Assembly: GCF_029760935.1 (NCBI RefSeq)
Contig: NZ_CP121684.1
Location: forward strand, 1,922,001 to 1,986,000
Reading direction: 5' to 3'
DNA: 64,000 nt
Origin: Lysinibacter sp. HNR
GTDB taxonomy: Bacteria; Actinomycetota; Actinomycetes; Actinomycetales; Microbacteriaceae
In this document: piece after piece, positions 27,790 through 36,968 of the stretch
Layout: every line of letters starts with the position of its first letter
Numbering within the stretch: the first letter of the stretch is position 1
Translations under genes and position numbers: made by a program
Notes under the pieces: generated by a model
Database searches by the model: none
The model's input: only the letters and a program-made list of their open reading frames with translations
What the model was told of the DNA's origin: nothing

Positions 27790-28230
27790 TACGCGAAACA
27801 CCGACTTCCCAATGGGGCTTCTGGGACCCACCTACCGGGAAGAAGTGGTGCACGCATGACCTACTCTGGAAAGCCTACAATTTCCTCGTGGACTTCCGAG
27901 GCCGCGAGCACCTCGTCACGTATCTCCAAGCGGGAGGCCCCGGACGATAAGCCGACTTGAAGGCGGGGTGCACTCTGTTATCAAGCAGACACTGCGCTTA
28001 CACCGGGGTGTGACAATCAATCACCAAAAACGCTCTGCTGAGTGGGTTCTTATCGAGCGTGCGGGTCTGGTACACACCACGATTGAAAAAGCACAGAAGC
28101 AATGGTCATACCTCCACAGAGACACTCACCAAAGTTCACTGAACCTGATCCAGATCCAGTGTTCTACGACAATGGGTTAGACCCGAACGAAGGTCTATGG
28201 ACCTATAAAGAATGGGCCGGAAGAGGCTAA
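27790..28230 (+). pseudogene. Decayed mutator/IS1249-like transposase fragment
   Basis: Three frames together give a degraded C-terminal half: KKWCTHDLLWKAYNFLVD, then RLEGGVHSVIKQTLRLHRGV followed by a basic RSAEW segment, and finally DNGLDPNEGLWTYKEWAGRG ending at TAA 28228. The N-x-x-EGG...LR.HRG pattern followed by an RRA-E-W-like helix is typical of IS256/IS1249-type transposases. There are at least two frameshifts and no N-terminal half. It lies next to tRNA-Asn. Confidence 0.6.
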
Positions 28231-28293
28231 ACACGCCCGACCTCAATCCACTATTTTTGTCCGATAAGCCCCAAAATCCGAAGCGCCGTTAAA

Positions 28294-28326
28294 ACAAAAA
28301 GGCCCGGAGAGTGGTGTCTCCAGGCC
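28294..28326 (-). terminator. Rho-independent terminator of tRNA-Asn
   Basis: On the minus strand, GGCCTGGAGA and TCTCCGGGCC form a stem around a CACCAC loop and are followed directly by TTTTTG. It starts 4 bases after the tRNA 3' end. Confidence 0.85.
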
Positions 28327-28330
28327 TTCG

Positions 28331-28403
28331 CTCCCCGAGTTGGACTCGAACCAACAACCTGCCGGTTAACAGCCGGCTGCTCTGCCAATTGAGCTATCGG
28401 GGA
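28331..28403 (-). tRNA. tRNA-Asn (anticodon GTT)
   Basis: 73 nt. Acceptor stem TCCCCGA/TCGGGGA with G discriminator, D arm TAGCTCAATTGGCAGAGCA, anticodon stem GCCGG/CCGGC with loop CTGTTAA (anticodon GTT), and T arm GGTTCGAGTCC. No encoded CCA. Its own terminator follows. Confidence 0.95.
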
Positions 28404-28482
28404 ATGTTTCTCCTCTACCCTGTCGGGATGAGAGCAACAGGTACTACTCTAGCAAAAGATTTAACCACTGCTGACCATTTTG

Positions 28483-29328
28483 CTAGTCCAAAGCCAATTC
28501 GTCATACGCGGTCTCCCGTAATGCTTCAGCAAGCCGCTGAACATAACTGTGTTTTGTCGCGGAAAAAACCTCATTAATGGGACCGTGACCGACCATCGAA
28601 CCGTTTTGTAAAATAACTAAGTCCTCAACCAGTCGCTCCAACACGGAGATATCGTGACTCACAAGCAGCATGGTCATCCCGCGTTCCCTCTTCTGACGCT
28701 CTAGGACATCCGCGATCTTGGGCCGGTTTGCCAGATCTACGCCGAGGGTGGGCTCATCCGCCACCAAAATCTTAGGTTGAGTGACCAGCGCACGAACTAA
28801 AACAATACGCTGCCGCTGCCCTTTACTCAGCTCAGAGGGATAGCTGTGCAGCATCGTGAGGGGTAGTGCAAGCTGATCCATGAGCTCGGCGATGATAAGT
28901 CCCACTGCTTGCCGATCAAAGTCTTTGGAACGCTCCGCGATTGGCTCAAGAATGGAATCGGCAATGGTGCGATCCTGCATAAGAGTCGAACCGTCAGACT
29001 GCCCCAGATAGCCGATGTGCGCGGTAAGTTGGTTGCGCTTACGCTTCGACAATTTGGTCAGGTTGACACCAAGAACGGTTGCCTCCCCACCGTTCACAAT
29101 AGGCTGGATGCCGCGCTGCGTCATCTCGTTTCCACGAGCGGCAAGAAACTGAATAAGAGTCGATTTGCCCGATCCGCTCTCCCCCAGAACACCGCACACC
29201 GCACCCCCGGCAACGGTGAAGTTTACTCCCTCAATCGCCTGGTGTGTCGCGCTCCCCCCGCGCGACGGGTAGTACACCGATAAATCGGAAACGATAATAT
29301 CGTCTCCACGAGCACCGTGCTCAACCAT
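28483..29328 (-). CDS. ABC transporter ATP-binding protein
   Basis: 281 residues. Walker A GESGSGKST near 49, Q-loop region YLGQSDGSTLMQ, signature LSKGQRQRI near 170, Walker B ILVADEPTLGVD and switch LLVSHDI. Closest in style to dipeptide/nickel (DppD/F) or PhnK/L-type ATPases, but it lacks the oligopeptide C-terminal extension. No permease or binding protein is next to it, so it may pair with a transporter elsewhere or act on its own. Start ATG 29328 after GGGGAA. Between tRNA-Asn and dnaG. Confidence 0.88.
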   Translation of the reverse strand: MVEHGARGDDIIVSDLSVYYPSRGGSATHQAIEGVNFTVAGGAVCGVLGESGSGKSTLIQFLAARGNEMTQRGIQPIVNGGEATVLGVNLTKLSKRKRNQLTAHIGYLGQSDGSTLMQDRTIADSILEPIAERSKDFDRQAVGLIIAELMDQLALPLTMLHSYPSELSKGQRQRIVLVRALVTQPKILVADEPTLGVDLANRPKIADVLERQKRERGMTMLLVSHDISVLERLVEDLVILQNGSMVGHGPINEVFSATKHSYVQRLAEALRETAYDELALD

Positions 29329-29475
29329 CTTGATTCCCCATCATTATGTGACGCTATCCCGCCCATCCGCTCACAAACATACTGAATTCCATCTTAGTCG
29401 CCAGAATAAGCGAACCGCTTGTCGGTCAACAAATTGAGGCATCGCAATAAGCTTAGACATCATAACAAGTCTCGG

Positions 29476-29545
29476 CACCCCAACAGCTTTTGACACCCAA
29501 CGGAACGTGACACCCCAACAACTTTTGGCACCCAACGGAACACGG
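29476..29545. repeat. Two tandem copies of a 35-bp unit
   Basis: Copy 1 is 29476-29510 and copy 2 is 29511-29545; both read CACCCCAAC(A)...CTTTTG...CACCCAACGGAAC with about four differences, and a third partial copy (AACCCCAGCACACC) follows. It sits just after the dnaG stop. No obvious coding or terminator role. Confidence 0.75.
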
Positions 29546-29558
29546 AACCCCAGCACAC

Positions 29559-31481
29559 CTAGGAATCACTCGGCCGCAGGCGCCGCCGAGCCGCTTCAAG
29601 TTCAACCAATTGTTGCTGAAGCCTACGATACGGTTCGCCCGTGACATCACCCAGCCGCTGCAACTGGCCCACAAGCTCCGCTTTGAAAGCGAGCATGTCG
29701 CGCTCCACCAGGCTCGCAACGATATCGTTAACGTAGCGTTCCAGTAGGATCTGAGAACGCGAGGGAATCGGGGCGACAACAAGTTCTCTCACCAGGTTTC
29801 GGAACGGCTCAGGTGTGTCGTCTATGACCCGCCCTAGCCACTGGGAGGAGGCCTCCGCCGGAAGGTGAGAGGCGATAGCATCACGCACCACGGCCAGGGC
29901 CGAGTTGGTGAAAGAAACCCGTGTTGCCTGTATCAGCAAATCGGGGGTAATAAGGGTGGGCTGCTGCAACATAGCCATGAGAGCGTCTCGCTCAATGCGT
30001 GTCATGGGATCCTTTGGAAGATCCGCCAGGTTGACCCGAGGCAGGGGAATCTGCTCAACAAAATCCCCCCGAGATTCTGTCCCCGCGGGCTCAGTCACGG
30101 GCAGAGGCGGTGCCTCAGCACGCTCGCCACTACTCCCCCGAAGATTCCGCCGCGCAGAGGACCGCTGCCCCCGTCCGGCCTGGCGCACGCTCCTCTCTAC
30201 TTCACCCAGTTCTGCTCCCAGCATCCGGGCGAGTTCTCGCGTATATCCCGGCCTCAGCGAGGCATCGCGAATGTCCGCAATAATAGGAGCCGCAGCCTGC
30301 AACGCCCCCGCACGTCCCTCGACCGTATTGAGATTGTAATCGGCGATTTTTTGGCGCAGTGCAAACTCAAACATCGGTTTTTTGGTGTCGATGAGGGAAC
30401 GCACCGCGTCATCCCCCCTCGCCAGCCGCAGATCACAGGGATCAAGCCCCTCGGGCGCAACAGCCACATAGGTCTGAGCGCTAAAATTCTTCTCCTCGCT
30501 AAAGGCACGCATGGCGGCTTTTTCACCCGCCTCATCCGGGTCAAAGGTAAAGATCACCGAACCGCCTCGGTTATCCCCCATAATGCGCCGAACCACCCTA
30601 ATGTGGTCCACCCCAAAAGCGGTGCCACAGGTGGCCACCGCCGTTGTGACCCCGGCCAGATGGCAGGCCATCACATCGGTGTATCCCTCAACCACCACAA
30701 CCTGACCCGAGCGCGATATGTCTCGCTTGGCCAGGTCAAGACCGTAGAGCACTTGCGACTTGTGGTAGACAGGGGTTTCCGGGGTATTCAGATACTTAGG
30801 TCCCTTGTCATCGTCAAGGAGTCGCCTCGCGCCAAACCCCAAGACCTGCCCGCTGGTGTCCCGGATGGGCCACACGAGACGTCCACGAAAACGATCGTAT
30901 ACGTCCCGGTCTCCCTGCGAGACGAGTCCGGCGGTGATCACCTCCTGCTGACTGAAACCCAGCCCCCGTAGGTGTTTCAGGAGAGAATCCCAGCTTCGCG
31001 GGGCAAAACCAACACCAAAGTGGGCTGCCGCAGCAGCATCAAAACCTCGCTCACCTAAAAATGCGCGCCCAACCCCGGCCTCCGGCCCACTCAACTGCTC
31101 GGTAAAAAACTCCGCGGCAGCCTGATTAGCCTGCAGCAATCGGGCACGATTGACCCCATCTTTGGGAGCGGTTCCCTCTTCGTAGTGCAGTTGGTAACCC
31201 ACACTCGACGCGAGGCGCTCAACCGCCTCGGAGAAGGTCACGTGATCCATGCGCTGGAGGAAGGTAATGGCGTCGCCGCTCTCACCGCATCCAAAGCAGT
31301 GGTAGTACCCCGCGGAGGGGCGAACGTGAAAGCTGGGACTGCGCTCGTCATGAAAGGGACACAGCCCCTTGAGAGAGTCGACTCCGGCGGGCTTGAGGGC
31401 AACATGATTACCAATAACATCTGCCAGATTGATACGAGACTTTACCTCATCAATATCACCCTGTCGAATACGCCCAGCCAT
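29559..31481 (-). CDS. dnaG: DNA primase
   Basis: 640 residues. N-terminal CHC2 zinc finger with C41, H44, C62 and C65 (CPFHDERSPSFH ... YHCFGCGESGD), the primase core and TOPRIM domain with VVEGYTDVMACH near 265 and FTFDPDEAGEKAA near 315, and a C-terminal DnaB-interacting region after a low-complexity linker (about 430-470). It makes RNA primers for replication. First gene of the minus-strand housekeeping run to lie downstream of dgt; the normal length indicates it is functional. Confidence 0.96.
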   Translation of the reverse strand: MAGRIRQGDIDEVKSRINLADVIGNHVALKPAGVDSLKGLCPFHDERSPSFHVRPSAGYYHCFGCGESGDAITFLQRMDHVTFSEAVERLASSVGYQLHYEEGTAPKDGVNRARLLQANQAAAEFFTEQLSGPEAGVGRAFLGERGFDAAAAAHFGVGFAPRSWDSLLKHLRGLGFSQQEVITAGLVSQGDRDVYDRFRGRLVWPIRDTSGQVLGFGARRLLDDDKGPKYLNTPETPVYHKSQVLYGLDLAKRDISRSGQVVVVEGYTDVMACHLAGVTTAVATCGTAFGVDHIRVVRRIMGDNRGGSVIFTFDPDEAGEKAAMRAFSEEKNFSAQTYVAVAPEGLDPCDLRLARGDDAVRSLIDTKKPMFEFALRQKIADYNLNTVEGRAGALQAAAPIIADIRDASLRPGYTRELARMLGAELGEVERSVRQAGRGQRSSARRNLRGSSGERAEAPPLPVTEPAGTESRGDFVEQIPLPRVNLADLPKDPMTRIERDALMAMLQQPTLITPDLLIQATRVSFTNSALAVVRDAIASHLPAEASSQWLGRVIDDTPEPFRNLVRELVVAPIPSRSQILLERYVNDIVASLVERDMLAFKAELVGQLQRLGDVTGEPYRRLQQQLVELEAARRRLRPSDS

Positions 31482-31604
31482 GCAGACGAGTTTAGCCGAC
31501 AGAGTCTGACAGTGCGCCCTCAGGTCAGCCGTACGCCAACCTCAGGCCAGCCGAACATCGGCCGCGCACCGATCGATGCATCAGCCATACCCCACCCGCA
31601 GAGC

Positions 31605-31632
31605 AGCCGCATCACACCAGCCGCATCACACC
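31605..31632. repeat. 14-bp direct duplication over the dgt stop
   Basis: AGCCGCATCACACC occurs twice in tandem (31605-31618 and 31619-31632) followed by a partial third copy. The second copy contains the dgt stop codon, so repeat slippage would alter the last residues of the protein. The rest of the 31482-31604 gap is also low complexity. Confidence 0.75.
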
Positions 31633-32900
31633 AGCGGCACCGCGCACAGCCGCTCGTGCCACGCGATAGCGGATTGATCGGTGAGCGTCGCCACCTGGTC
31701 GACAATCACGCGGCGACGGGCGGCATCCCCCTCGGCGGCCTCCCAATCCACCACAAACGCCGGGTCGAGCTCGGCACCCTCGCGATCGTAAAGGGCCTCC
31801 ATGAGCTCGGTCAAGAGCGTCCGCTGTTTTTTGTAAATGGGCTGGCGCTGACCGCTCGACATCACAAAGGCCGCAACAACCCCCTTGAGCACAGCGATCT
31901 CGGCCCGCACCTCGGCGGGCACCACGATATCCGCCCCAAAGCGAACCAGGCTCTGCTGCGGAAAGGCCGCGCGGGTTGCGTCGGTTGACAGGTGCGCAAA
32001 CCGCCCGATCATCTGACTCGTGAAGTTTTTAAGCTGGGCGTGATCACGGCGACTTCCGCTCCAGGAGGTCAACCACAGTGAAGAGGCGGCTAACCGATCA
32101 AATGCGTCGGCTAGATCTTCTTCTCCCACCTCGTTGCCGGACCACTCGGCAACTGTGCGAATGAGCGAGTCGTGACCCACCCGCGAGCTCAGGATTGCAG
32201 GGTCGATATACTCCCCCACAATGGCGTCCTCAAAGTCGTGAACGGAGTACGCAATGTCGTCGGAGAGATCCATCACTTGAGCCTCAACACACACCCGCCC
32301 CTCGGGTGCCCCCTCACGAAGCCATGAAAAAACCGGAAGATCGTCCTCGTATACACCAAATTTCTGACGTCCGCTCGGATCGTCGACGGCTAGGCCGCGC
32401 GGCCACGGATACTTGCAACTCGCATCCACGCTCGCACGGGTCAGGTTAAGCCCATACCCCGTGCCACTCTGGCTAAAAACTTTGGGTTCCAACCGCGAAA
32501 GGATGCGTAGGGTCTGGGCGTTCCCCTCAAAACCGCCGCTGTCTTTCATCCACTCGTTGAGGGCTCTCTCACCGTTGTGTCCAAACGGGGGGTGTCCCAG
32601 ATCGTGCGCCAGGCAGGCGGTGTCAACAACATCGGGGTTAAGTCCCAGAGAGGTTGCAAGCTCCCGACCCACCTGGGCCACCTCCAGGGAGTGGGTGAGC
32701 CTGTTGCGCGCGAAGTCGATGCCCGCGGTGGGGCTGAGCACCTGCGTTTTGGCGGCCAGACGCCGCAGCGCGCTTGAGTGCAACAGGCGCGCCCGATCAC
32801 GCGCAAAGTCGCTACGATCGGTGTAGGGATGTTCCTCGGGCAGCCAGCGTTCTTCGTCGTGAGCGCTGTAACGGGAATCGCTCTGCGCGAAAGTCTGCAC
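31626..32900 (-). CDS. dgt: Deoxyguanosinetriphosphate triphosphohydrolase-like protein
   Basis: About 424 residues from GTG 32900, which places the gene 13 bp after dusB; the longer frame upstream lies inside dusB. HD-domain dNTPase: SALRRLAAKTQVLSP, NRLTHSLEVAQVGRELA, the metal-binding LAHDLGHPPFGHNGERAL and DLSDDIAYSVHDFEDAI. It hydrolyses dGTP (or other dNTPs) to the nucleoside and triphosphate, affecting dNTP pools and genome stability. Start less certain because the ribosome binding site is weak. Confidence 0.93.
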   Translation of the reverse strand: MQTFAQSDSRYSAHDEERWLPEEHPYTDRSDFARDRARLLHSSALRRLAAKTQVLSPTAGIDFARNRLTHSLEVAQVGRELATSLGLNPDVVDTACLAHDLGHPPFGHNGERALNEWMKDSGGFEGNAQTLRILSRLEPKVFSQSGTGYGLNLTRASVDASCKYPWPRGLAVDDPSGRQKFGVYEDDLPVFSWLREGAPEGRVCVEAQVMDLSDDIAYSVHDFEDAIVGEYIDPAILSSRVGHDSLIRTVAEWSGNEVGEEDLADAFDRLAASSLWLTSWSGSRRDHAQLKNFTSQMIGRFAHLSTDATRAAFPQQSLVRFGADIVVPAEVRAEIAVLKGVVAAFVMSSGQRQPIYKKQRTLLTELMEALYDREGAELDPAFVVDWEAAEGDAARRRVIVDQVATLTDQSAIAWHERLCAVPLV

Positions 32901-32913
32901 ATGAGAAGGGTTA

Positions 32914-34098
32914 CTAGCCACCGGTGGTGTCCTCTTCACCCTCGGTGAGACCGCTGCCCTCATCGCGCGACAGGGTGCGGCTGTCGAGCCACCCCTCGGG
33001 AAGAACCGTTCGCTTGGGGTGTCCCGCGCGACCCCGGGGCCCCTCGGCGTCACTCCCGGGATACGGCGCGTTCGGGTCGAGGGTCGCTAATATCTCATCC
33101 ATCTGCTCGATGCTCTCCACCAGGGCCAGCCCCCGACGGATCTCCGAGCCAACGGGATACCCCTTGAGATACCACGAAACATGCTTGCGGATGTCCCGGC
33201 ACGCGTGCTCTTCGCTGTCAAAGAATTCCGCGAGCAGCAGGGTATGGCGGCGCAGCGTATCCGCGACCCCGCCCAGGCTGGGCTGAATCTGCGCCTTGCG
33301 TGCTTCGTCCCCAGAAATCTCGCCGTTTCTTGCCCGAAAGGCCGCGGCCAGGTCGCCAAAGAGCCAGGGTCGGCCCAGGCAACCGCGGCCCACAACAACA
33401 CCGTCGCAGCCCGTCTGATCCATCATGCTGACGGCGTCTTCGGCGGACCAAATATCGCCGTTACCCAGAACCGGGATGCTGGTGACGGTTTCTTTGAGGG
33501 TGGTGATGGCATCCCAGCGAGCCTGCCCCGAATAGTGCTGATTTGCGGTGCGGGCGTGGAGCGCAACCGCCGCGATCCCGGCACCCTCGGCGGCCCGCCC
33601 GGCCTCGAGATAGGTGAGGTGGTTGTCGTCAATGCCCATGCGCATCTTGACGGTCACGGGGATATCGCCCCCGGCCCGGGCCGCCCGCTCCACGATATCG
33701 CGGAAAAGATCCTGCTTCCAGGGAAGGGCCGCCCCGCCTCCCTTGCGGGTTACCTTGGGAACCGGGCATCCAAAGTTGAGATCGATGTGATCGGCACGGT
33801 CCTCGGCCACCAAAAAGGTAATGGCCTCCGCCACCGTGTGCGGATCAACACCGTAGAGCTGGATTGAGCGGGGGGTCTCGCTGGAGTGATGCGTAATGAG
33901 CCGCAGCGATTCCGGCGTGCGCTCCACAAGGGCGCGGCTCGTGATCATCTCCGACACGTAAAGACCCGCGCCAAACTCACGGCAGAGGCGACGAAAAGCG
34001 GTGTTTGTGATGCCTGCCATGGGGGCCAGGATAACGGGAACATCCACCCGGAGGTTCCCAATCTCCAGGGCGGGCGAGGTGTGTGTTGCTGCGGTCAC
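32914..34098 (-). CDS. dusB: tRNA-dihydrouridine synthase
   Basis: 394 residues. FMN-binding TIM barrel: APMAGITNTAFRRLCREFGA near 25, the catalytic Cys in DLNFGCPVPKVTRKGGGAAL near 112, VKMRMGIDDNH near 150, HARTANQHYSGQARW near 180 and VVVGRGCLGRPW near 235. It reduces specific uridines in the tRNA D-loop using NADPH. The C-terminal tail of about 60 residues is acidic and low complexity. It starts 4 bp after the uppS stop. Confidence 0.95.
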   Translation of the reverse strand: MTAATHTSPALEIGNLRVDVPVILAPMAGITNTAFRRLCREFGAGLYVSEMITSRALVERTPESLRLITHHSSETPRSIQLYGVDPHTVAEAITFLVAEDRADHIDLNFGCPVPKVTRKGGGAALPWKQDLFRDIVERAARAGGDIPVTVKMRMGIDDNHLTYLEAGRAAEGAGIAAVALHARTANQHYSGQARWDAITTLKETVTSIPVLGNGDIWSAEDAVSMMDQTGCDGVVVGRGCLGRPWLFGDLAAAFRARNGEISGDEARKAQIQPSLGGVADTLRRHTLLLAEFFDSEEHACRDIRKHVSWYLKGYPVGSEIRRGLALVESIEQMDEILATLDPNAPYPGSDAEGPRGRAGHPKRTVLPEGWLDSRTLSRDEGSGLTEGEEDTTGG

Positions 34099-34102
34099 TC
34101 AG

Positions 34103-34933
34103 CTATTCTCCCAGATTATTGGGGGAAGAAACTGGAAGATCAACGGCCCCGCCAAAACGTCGCTCGCGGTAGGCATACTGCTCGATGGCCTCCCACAGAT
34201 CGGTTCGAGTGAAGTCGGGCCAGAGCCGATTCAAGAAAACCATCTCGGCGTACGCCGCCTGCCACAGCATAAAGTTACTCGTGCGCTGCTCGCCCGAACT
34301 GCGTACAAAGAGGTCCACATCGGGCAGATCGCTGAGGTAGAGCCGCTGCTTAATCGCCTTTTCGGAGACCCCGGACGCCTTGATACGTCCGGCCTCCACG
34401 TCCTCGGCAATCTTTTTTACCGCATCCGCTATCTCGGTGCGACCACCGTAGTTGACACACATGTTAAGGGTGAGGGTCGAGTTTTTTTGGGTTAGCTCCT
34501 CCGCCGCCTGGAGCTCTTTAATCACTGACCCCCACAGCTTAGGCTTGCGGCCCGACCAACGCACCCGAACCCCCCAGGCGTTAAGCTGGTCCCTGCGCCG
34601 CCGCAAAACCTCACGGTTAAACCCCATAAGAAAGCGGACCTCCTCGGGGGAACGTCGCCAATTTTCGGTGGAGAAGGCGTAAACGCTCAGGTGCCCAACC
34701 CCCACTTGAATGGCCCCGGCAACAACGTCAAGCAGGGCTGCCTCGCCCGCTTTGTGGCCCTCGATACGGGAAAGGCCACGCCGATTAGCCCAGCGGCCAT
34801 TACCGTCCATCACGATGGCCACATGCTCGGGAACGCGCGGGGGAATGTTTTCGGGGCGAACCCCCGTGTAGTCAAGCTCCATAAAGGGCTGCGGATTCTT
34901 CACCGCGCGACGGGACAGTTTCTCACTCACCAT
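34103..34933 (-). CDS. uppS: Isoprenyl (undecaprenyl/decaprenyl) diphosphate synthase
   Basis: 276 residues, cis-prenyltransferase. Catalytic Asp and loop in [25 protein letters not shown] near 40, then [15 protein letters not shown] near 88, [11 protein letters not shown] near 160 and [23 protein letters not shown] near 210. It makes the lipid carrier for peptidoglycan precursors. In related genomes recO is normally directly upstream; here recO is about 16 kb away on the same strand, with the C1/Moco cluster between. Confidence 0.95.
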   Translation of the reverse strand: MVSEKLSRRAVKNPQPFMELDYTGVRPENIPPRVPEHVAIVMDGNGRWANRRGLSRIEGHKAGEAALLDVVAGAIQVGVGHLSVYAFSTENWRRSPEEVRFLMGFNREVLRRRRDQLNAWGVRVRWSGRKPKLWGSVIKELQAAEELTQKNSTLTLNMCVNYGGRTEIADAVKKIAEDVEAGRIKASGVSEKAIKQRLYLSDLPDVDLFVRSSGEQRTSNFMLWQAAYAEMVFLNRLWPDFTRTDLWEAIEQYAYRERRFGGAVDLPVSSPNNLGE

Positions 34934-35240
34934 CTCAGCGTAGCGTGGCCAGGCTGAGATAGTGACCCATCAATGACGCTTTGCGGATGCGCGGGGACAT
35001 CCGCAGTCGCGTCAGAAGTAGTCTCCTCACGAGGGCAGAGGGGCGCGCAGGGGAGGCGCACCCGGGCGGGCACCCATTTTTACAAGTCTTGTCGTTTCGT
35101 TGACAAGTGACGGGCGGCTCAATAGCCTGTGAGAGAAAGCAAATATTGAGGGCACTCGGTCGCCTACGTCGTTGAGAACGTTCAATCGCTCGGGCAACGG
35201 GTTCGCTCAATAATCCAGGCAACGCAATGGAGGGTGGCCC
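34934..35240. other. Left boundary of the C1/molybdenum-cofactor cluster
   Basis: 307 bp between divergent uppS and the fmdB-like gene. It holds an ACAAGTCTTGT palindrome (35082-35092) and TTGACA at 35100-35105 with a weak TAGCCT 17 bp later, a possible promoter for fmdB/fmdA. No insertion sequence, tRNA or integrase scar is visible. Confidence 0.45.
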
Positions 35241-35546
35241 ATGCCTACGTATGAGTTCGGTTGCACAAACGGCGATGTTTTTGATGCCGTCTATTCAATG
35301 TCCGAGGTTCCAGGCGACACAGATTGCATACGCTGCGGTGCCCCCGCACAGCGCCGCCTCTCAGCCCCGCACCTCTCGGCCTCCGGTTCCGCAGCGTATC
35401 AACTGATCGATTCGACCCAGCGCAGCGCTCACGAACCCGAGGTTGTTACCTCGTCCTCTCCCGGACGTACCCCGCACTCGACCAGTTCTGGTCGCACCCA
35501 GCGCTACACCCACAACCCCGCCCACCGCGGGCTTCCCCGCCCCTAA
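35241..35546 (+). CDS. fmdB: FmdB-like zinc-ribbon protein
   Basis: 101 residues starting MPTYEFGCTN, the FmdB/CxxC_CXXC_SSSS signature start, with GGAGGG before the ATG. The second knuckle is intact (C29-IR-C32) but the first has only C8, where relatives carry a second Cys a few residues later. FmdB proteins accompany amide hydrolases and were proposed to regulate them. The last 45 residues are Ser/Thr/Arg-rich and repetitive. It precedes the formamidase by 160 bp on the same strand. Confidence 0.85.
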   Translation: MPTYEFGCTNGDVFDAVYSMSEVPGDTDCIRCGAPAQRRLSAPHLSASGSAAYQLIDSTQRSAHEPEVVTSSSPGRTPHSTSSGRTQRYTHNPAHRGLPRP

Positions 35547-35554
35547 AACACCCC

Positions 35555-35700
35555 CACCGGGTTGCGGCGCACCGATTCGGATCGTGCCATACACCGGTTG
35601 CTACGCACCCCATCCAAGTCATGACGTACACACAGGCTGCAACACATCCACCCCGGTTGTGACGCACCAATTCACCCCAAGGTATCCCCAAGAGAAAGAA
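35555..35700. repeat. Degenerate repeats between fmdB and fmdA
   Basis: Three loosely similar units of about 40-60 bp share CCGGTTG(C/T)..CGCACC(A/G/C)ATTC-like cores (near 35558, 35598 and 35655). Together with the repetitive fmdB tail they form a low-complexity stretch of about 250 bp. Confidence 0.5.
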
Positions 35701-35705
35701 GAACA

Positions 35706-36968
35706 ATGCCAGAAGTATTATTTCCTCTCGATTCAAACAAAAAATTTGAGAGCCAAGAAAAGCTCGGCCACAACAGGTGGCATCCCGAGATCCCGCCCGT
35801 CGCCACCGTGAAGTCCGGCGACTCTTTTCGTGTGGACTGCCGCGAGTGGTTCGACGGCGCGATTGTGAACGACGACTCGGCCGAAGACATCCTGAACGCG
35901 CCGCTGCTCACCGTGCACAAGCTGAGCGGACCCTTTGCGGTCGAGGGCGCAAAGCCCGGCGACCTGCTCGTGGTCGACATCCTCGATGTAGGCCCTATTC
36001 CCCAGGAGGACTCGGGCCCCCTCGCCGGTCAGGGCTGGGGCTATACCGGCATCTTTTCGCGGGGCAACGGCGGTAGTTTCCTCACCGATCAATTTCCGGA
36101 TGCCTACAAGGCAGTCTGGGACTTTAGCGGCCAGGTTGCAACCTCCAGGCACATCCCGCACGTGTCCTTCACGGGGCTCACCCACCCGGGACTCATGGGA
36201 ACTGCACCCTCGGCGGCCCTGCTCGCGAAGTGGAACAAGCGCGAGGGCGATCTGATCGCCACCGACCCGCACCGGGTTCCGCCGCTCGCGCTCCCGCCCG
36301 AGGCAGAGCACGCCGTGCTCGGCGGGGTTGCGGCCGCGGAGCGGGCCCGGGTGGGAGGTGAGGCCGCGCGCACCGCACCGCCGCGTGAGAACGGCGGCAA
36401 CCAGGACATTAAGAATCTCTCGAAAGGATCTCGCGTGTTCTATCCCGTCTTTGTTGACGGCGCCAATCTCTCGGTTGGCGACCTGCATTTCTCACAGGGT
36501 GACGGCGAGATCACCTTCTGCGGGGCCATTGAGATGGGTGGGTTTATCGATCTGCGCGTAGAGATTATCCCGGGTGGCATGGAGACCTACGGAGTGCACG
36601 AGCACGCCATCTTTATGCCCGGAAACGTTGAGCCGCAGTTTAGCGAGTGGCTGGCCTTCTCGGGAACGTCTGTCACGCTTGACGGGGAACAGCGCTACCT
36701 CGATTCTCACCTGTCGTATCAGCGGGCCTGCCTGCACGCCATCGATTACCTCACCAAGTTTGGTTACAGCCCCGAGCAGGCCTACCTCTTGCTGGGTGCA
36801 GCCCCCATCGAGGGAAGGCTCTCGGGAGTGGTCGATATCCCCAATTCCTGTTCGACCGTGTATATCCCCACGTCAATTTTTGATTTTGATGTGCGACCCT
36901 CGGTATCGGGTCCGTTCCAGATTGATCCGGGAATCGGTGCACCGCGGGCAGCGGATCGTAGCTCGTAG
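35706..36968 (+). CDS. fmdA: Formamidase (acetamidase/formamidase family)
   Basis: 420 residues, start ATG 35706 after AGAAAGAAG. Family features: FRVDCREWFDGAI near 40, HKLSGPFAVEGAKPGDLLVVDILDVGP near 70, FTGLTHPGLMG near 155, PPRENGGNQDIKNLSKGSRVFYPV near 223 and ETYGVHEHAIFMP near 296. It hydrolyses formamide (or acetamide) to formate and ammonium in the cytoplasm. With the formate dehydrogenase-like gene next door, formamide could supply both nitrogen and reducing power. Its stop codon falls inside a 7-bp tandem repeat. Confidence 0.94.
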   Translation: MPEVLFPLDSNKKFESQEKLGHNRWHPEIPPVATVKSGDSFRVDCREWFDGAIVNDDSAEDILNAPLLTVHKLSGPFAVEGAKPGDLLVVDILDVGPIPQEDSGPLAGQGWGYTGIFSRGNGGSFLTDQFPDAYKAVWDFSGQVATSRHIPHVSFTGLTHPGLMGTAPSAALLAKWNKREGDLIATDPHRVPPLALPPEAEHAVLGGVAAAERARVGGEAARTAPPRENGGNQDIKNLSKGSRVFYPVFVDGANLSVGDLHFSQGDGEITFCGAIEMGGFIDLRVEIIPGGMETYGVHEHAIFMPGNVEPQFSEWLAFSGTSVTLDGEQRYLDSHLSYQRACLHAIDYLTKFGYSPEQAYLLLGAAPIEGRLSGVVDIPNSCSTVYIPTSIFDFDVRPSVSGPFQIDPGIGAPRAADRSS

